From positions 28,604-92,603 of the forward strand of contig NZ_JXQM01000012.1 of assembly GCF_000832065.1 (NCBI RefSeq): a stretch of 64,000 bases of DNA. Direction: 5' to 3'. Position 1 is the stretch's first letter. Each line of letters opens with the position of its first letter. A program made the translations under genes and the position numbers. The notes under the pieces are model-generated. The model was not told where the DNA came from. It did no database searches and was given only the letters and a program-made list of their open reading frames with translations. Of this stretch, positions 61,529-64,000 are shown piece after piece. The DNA comes from Nitrosospira sp. NpAV (GTDB taxonomy: Bacteria > Pseudomonadota > Gammaproteobacteria > Burkholderiales > Nitrosomonadaceae).

Positions 61529-63618
61529 TGCGGGATCACAACGCCCGCTGCAGCAACCGTAGTTGACCCAGTTGCCCCGGCCTTACTCGAAGTCAGCGTA
61601 GAAGCATCGGCATCCAGTGTGTGTATCTGCGCCACATTTCTGATTGCGCGGAACGCACCGGTACCCACTTTGTATTCATAAGGAATATTTACCGTGATAC
61701 TTCCTGGCACGAACGGTGGTGCTGTGCCGCAGTGACCCGAATAAGCGCAGTCCCCAAGGACAGATTGCGTTCCCTTGCCGGCAACTACGGTATCAGTCAG
61801 CGCTTTATCCGGGCAAGCGCCGGCCGTGGCTCCCGAGCAATGGCCTGTGCTGAAAGTATTGCACGAATAAACCCCGGGAGTGGTGGGAACCCCGGCGACA
61901 TTTAGCTCGCGATACCTTACTCTGCTGAAGTTCACGGTATCCGGTCCCAGGAATACCCGTGTCTGGATTCCAGAGTCCGCTTGGTTCAACGTATGCTTGA
62001 CGCCCGTCCCCGGTTCGCGATCCATGGCAACAGAGGTGGGGGCGACCACGTCGAACGAGATCGTCGCCGTGCCAGCATTTACTGTAATCCGTTTCGCCGT
62101 ATCTGGCGCCGTAAATATGACGGTGACCCCATTAGCGGCGGAAAGTGTTCCGCTCGTTGTGGTCCAAGCCGCGCTGCCTGGTGCATGCGTCAGATTAACT
62201 TCCTCCCCCACCCCGATCGTCGTTCTCGTCCGCGCTCCCGGCGATGTAACGACAGTCTGGCTGGTGATAGTCTCGGGAGGCGGTGGTACCGGCGGAGTAG
62301 GTCCGGGCGGAGTAGGTCCTGGCGGAGTAGGTCCGGGCGGGGTAGGTCCGGGCGGGGTAGGCCCAGGCGGAGTAGGCCCGGGTGGAGTAGGCCCCGGTGG
62401 CGTCGGTGGGGGTGTAGGCCCACTAAAACGCGTGTCCAGTGCACCCATCGTCTGGGGTCCTACGAGTCCGTCTATGGTTATCCCTGAGGCTTGTTGAAAA
62501 TCACGGACAGCAGTTCGCGTTTCATTGCCGAATATTCCGTCAACACCAAATTTTGGCAGAGGAAACCCGGCATCTATCAAGGCCTGCTGTAATTTACTGA
62601 CGGCATCTCCTTGCGATCCGACTCTCAAGAGCCGCTCGTTATCGAAACAAGCCTCCAGAACAGCATCACCGGAGAATCGCGGAGAGGTCAAATCATGGCC
62701 GTCACCGATGGTTCTCTGCACGGAAACCTCTTTTGACCGCTCATTCAACTGCTTTGCCTGCAATGAAACGCTTCCCGTCTGCTGTACCACATGTGTGAGC
62801 TCGTGAGCGGTAAGTTCCAGATTTTCTGGAGTGTTACCCGCACCATAGTAAATATCGGAGCCGTGCGTGAATGCATTGGCGCCAACATCCCGATTCAACT
62901 GAGCCGCTTCAATGCCGGTATGGACGCGCACATGACTGAAATCCGTTCCAAATCGCGGCTCCATGTACTCACGCACGGTGCCGGGTAATCGATTGCCCCC
63001 GCCTTTACTTTGGTTAATGCGGGATTCGATCTCATCTCCCGCTTCAAAGCTGTCGCCCCGTGATCTGGCCGATCTGGCCTGGATTGGTTCGGTTTCTTCT
63101 TCCTCTGGAATAGTCTGCCGCCGCACTGATTTTCTGCTCAACTCACTGGATTTAGTCTGGAGCGGCACTTCTTTCTCTTCCGATTCCTCGCTGTTTTCCG
63201 TTTGCCGTTGTACGAATGGAGTAATTTCTGCAGCCAGCGGCTTTGTTTGCAGTATTCTTTCCTTGTCTTCTTCTGTCGTTTTCTCTTCCGGGGAGAGGGT
63301 TGACGGGATTGAATTTGCCAGGCCAATATCCGGCATGCTCATCACCCGGCGGGCGACGCGGTCAGCTTCCTGTTCGTATTGATCGTCCGCCGCGCCGACA
63401 GTCAGCTTTCGCTGGAGGCCGATAATCTTGCCTTGTGGCGTAAGACGCCTGGCTCGAATTAACTGCGCCACACGTCTGTTGCCTAATGTTCGTTGCAATT
63501 GGAGGATGGGCGATTGATAGCCCCCTCCGAATGGTCGGATGGGAGTCGAGCCAGGCGAGCGGCGCATGACCTGTGGCGTTATCATTTCCGGCGACCTTGT
63601 CCGCCGTCGCTGAGACAT
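61519..63618 (-). CDS. DUF4157 (eCIS core) domain protein with peptidoglycan-binding domain and repeat linker
   Basis: 699 residues from the ATG at 63618, with AGGAGG ahead (an upstream in-frame start adds seven). The N-terminal eCIS-protein signature LQRTLGNRRVAQL, then KLTVGAADDQYEQEADRVARRVM is followed by a disordered Glu/Lys/Thr-rich stretch. DUF4157 (about 205-285) holds the putative metalloprotease motif HELTH (272-276). A PG_binding_1 domain (about 331-396) and a PTPPG-repeat linker (about 401-449) follow. The C-terminal part has an Ig-like beta segment and an unknown domain with several Cys. The chain resembles an eCIS-associated effector. Confidence 0.88.
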   Translation of the reverse strand: MSQRRRTRSPEMITPQVMRRSPGSTPIRPFGGGYQSPILQLQRTLGNRRVAQLIRARRLTPQGKIIGLQRKLTVGAADDQYEQEADRVARRVMSMPDIGLANSIPSTLSPEEKTTEEDKERILQTKPLAAEITPFVQRQTENSEESEEKEVPLQTKSSELSRKSVRRQTIPEEEETEPIQARSARSRGDSFEAGDEIESRINQSKGGGNRLPGTVREYMEPRFGTDFSHVRVHTGIEAAQLNRDVGANAFTHGSDIYYGAGNTPENLELTAHELTHVVQQTGSVSLQAKQLNERSKEVSVQRTIGDGHDLTSPRFSGDAVLEACFDNERLLRVGSQGDAVSKLQQALIDAGFPLPKFGVDGIFGNETRTAVRDFQQASGITIDGLVGPQTMGALDTRFSGPTPPPTPPGPTPPGPTPPGPTPPGPTPPGPTPPGPTPPGPTPPVPPPPETITSQTVVTSPGARTRTTIGVGEEVNLTHAPGSAAWTTTSGTLSAANGVTVIFTAPDTAKRITVNAGTATISFDVVAPTSVAMDREPGTGVKHTLNQADSGIQTRVFLGPDTVNFSRVRYRELNVAGVPTTPGVYSCNTFSTGHCSGATAGACPDKALTDTVVAGKGTQSVLGDCAYSGHCGTAPPFVPGSITVNIPYEYKVGTGAFRAIRNVAQIHTLDADASTLTSSKAGATGSTTVAAAGVVIPQCP
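62280..62418. repeat. 15-bp minisatellite encoding the PTPPG linker
   Basis: About eight imperfect copies of a 15-base unit (type GGCGGAGTAGGTCCG on the plus strand), each encoding PTPPG in the DUF4157 protein on the minus strand. Copy-to-copy differences are mostly third-base. The copy number may vary between strains. Confidence 0.9.
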
Positions 63619-63806
63619 GACTGCTACCTCCTGCGGCAAAATCTGTTAAGAACTAGAATGTGTTTTTATTGACTTGTATTTGATCTATCTTTGATCTGGA
63701 TAAGCATTGGCCGTTTCAGGCAATGTCAAATATCAAGACCTGTTTATTGCGTCGTGTTGCCTTTTCTGATCGCTTGATTCGAAAAATTCCCCAAGGCAAT
63801 TGCATC

Positions 63807-64000
63807 TTAACAATTCTCACAATTTCCCGGCTCGCCTAGCGATTTGCCACTTGCGGCTTTTTTGCAGTTGTGACAGTGCGTGAATTTTTTGCTGTAGGCC
63901 TTGCCCGTACAATTGCGTCCGGCCCAGCATGTGCGCTTTACGAGGACTTCGTGTTCATCTCCTTCCTCTTCGGGTGGGGGGGCCGGTATAACCCGTTCTT
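63807..64000 (-). CDS. Cys-rich C-terminal end of a gene running off the right edge (partial)
   Basis: The leftward frame entering at 63998 gives 63 codons ending at TAA 63807: a Pro/Glu-rich start (ERVIPAPPPEEEGDEHE), then KRTCWAGRNCTGKAYSKKFTHCHNCKKAASG and GNCENC at the end. Seven cysteines in the last 40 residues suggest a zinc-binding tail. The gene lies 188 bases upstream of the DUF4157 gene in the same direction, so it may belong to that locus. Family not recognised. Confidence 0.6.
   Translation of the reverse strand, partial: ERVIPAPPPEEEGDEHEVLVKRTCWAGRNCTGKAYSKKFTHCHNCKKAASGKSLGEPGNCENC

Noticed and set aside
63640..63806. Search for a sigma-54 promoter upstream of the DUF4157 gene (AAGGCAACACGACGC on the minus strand)
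   Set aside because: GG and GC are nine bases apart instead of ten, and the flanking consensus is poor.

Overview
The window looks like chromosome of a betaproteobacterium, most likely an ammonia oxidiser of the Nitrosomonadaceae (Nitrosospira-like). This is an inference from gene order (leuC-leuD-leuB-asd-fimV-truA-trpF-trpB-trpA-accD-folC-dedD-cvpA-purF-metZ, a typical betaproteobacterial core run), the PEP-CTERM (exosortase-sorted) proteins and the protein styles. No ammonia-oxidation gene lies in the window, so the genus is not proven.

Layout. 1-4.5 kb: a PhoH-like gene cut by the window edge, coupled to a Bcp peroxiredoxin; a divergent queD / radical-SAM pair; a small HTH regulator; lysC; tRNA-Ser(GCU). 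4.5-8.1 kb: a serine-recombinase pseudogene abutting the tRNA, then an arsenic operon arsR-arsI-arsC-arsB that includes an organoarsenical C-As lyase. 8.1-11.1 kb: a frameshifted small ORF, a zinc alcohol dehydrogenase, tRNA-Arg(ACG), and a 1-kb islet carrying one methyltransferase, bounded by the tRNA and a degraded copy of its 3' half. 11.2-16.9 kb: mnmC, a TerC-family membrane protein, an egtD fragment, a PRC-barrel protein and an MFS transporter. 17-32.9 kb: the leucine / aspartate-semialdehyde / tryptophan / fatty acid / folate / purine / methionine core run. It has an entericidin-like lipoprotein between leuC and leuD, and a SAM-II riboswitch with its own promoter and terminator ahead of metZ.

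32.9-43.7 kb: a divergently arranged type II secretion system (gspC-D-E-F leftward, gspG-H-I-J-K-L-M rightward). 43.7-51.4 kb: exported proteins, comprising two closely related subtilisin-like proteases that bracket two PEP-CTERM proteins. Sigma-54 promoters (GG-N10-GC) precede both PEP-CTERM genes, and another lies upstream of the first protease. A cyclic-di-GMP-I (GEMM) riboswitch precedes the second protease. Together this looks like a regulated extracellular-protein module next to the secretion machine. 51.4-58 kb, mostly leftward: an M48 lipoprotein protease, a third PEP-CTERM-like protein, two cyclophilins, an L,D-transpeptidase coupled to a TPR protein with a related C-terminal domain, and rightward cysS.

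58.4-64 kb, leftward: what appears to be the edge of an extracellular contractile injection system (eCIS) or related effector locus. It holds a Cys-rich partial gene, a 699-residue DUF4157 (eCIS core) protein with a peptidoglycan-binding domain and a PTPPG-repeat linker, an overlapping exported protein, a DUF4280 PAAR-like spike-tip protein, and a one-component sigma-54 activator whose GAFTGA loop reads GAFTDA. The structural genes of such a system would have to lie beyond the right edge or elsewhere.
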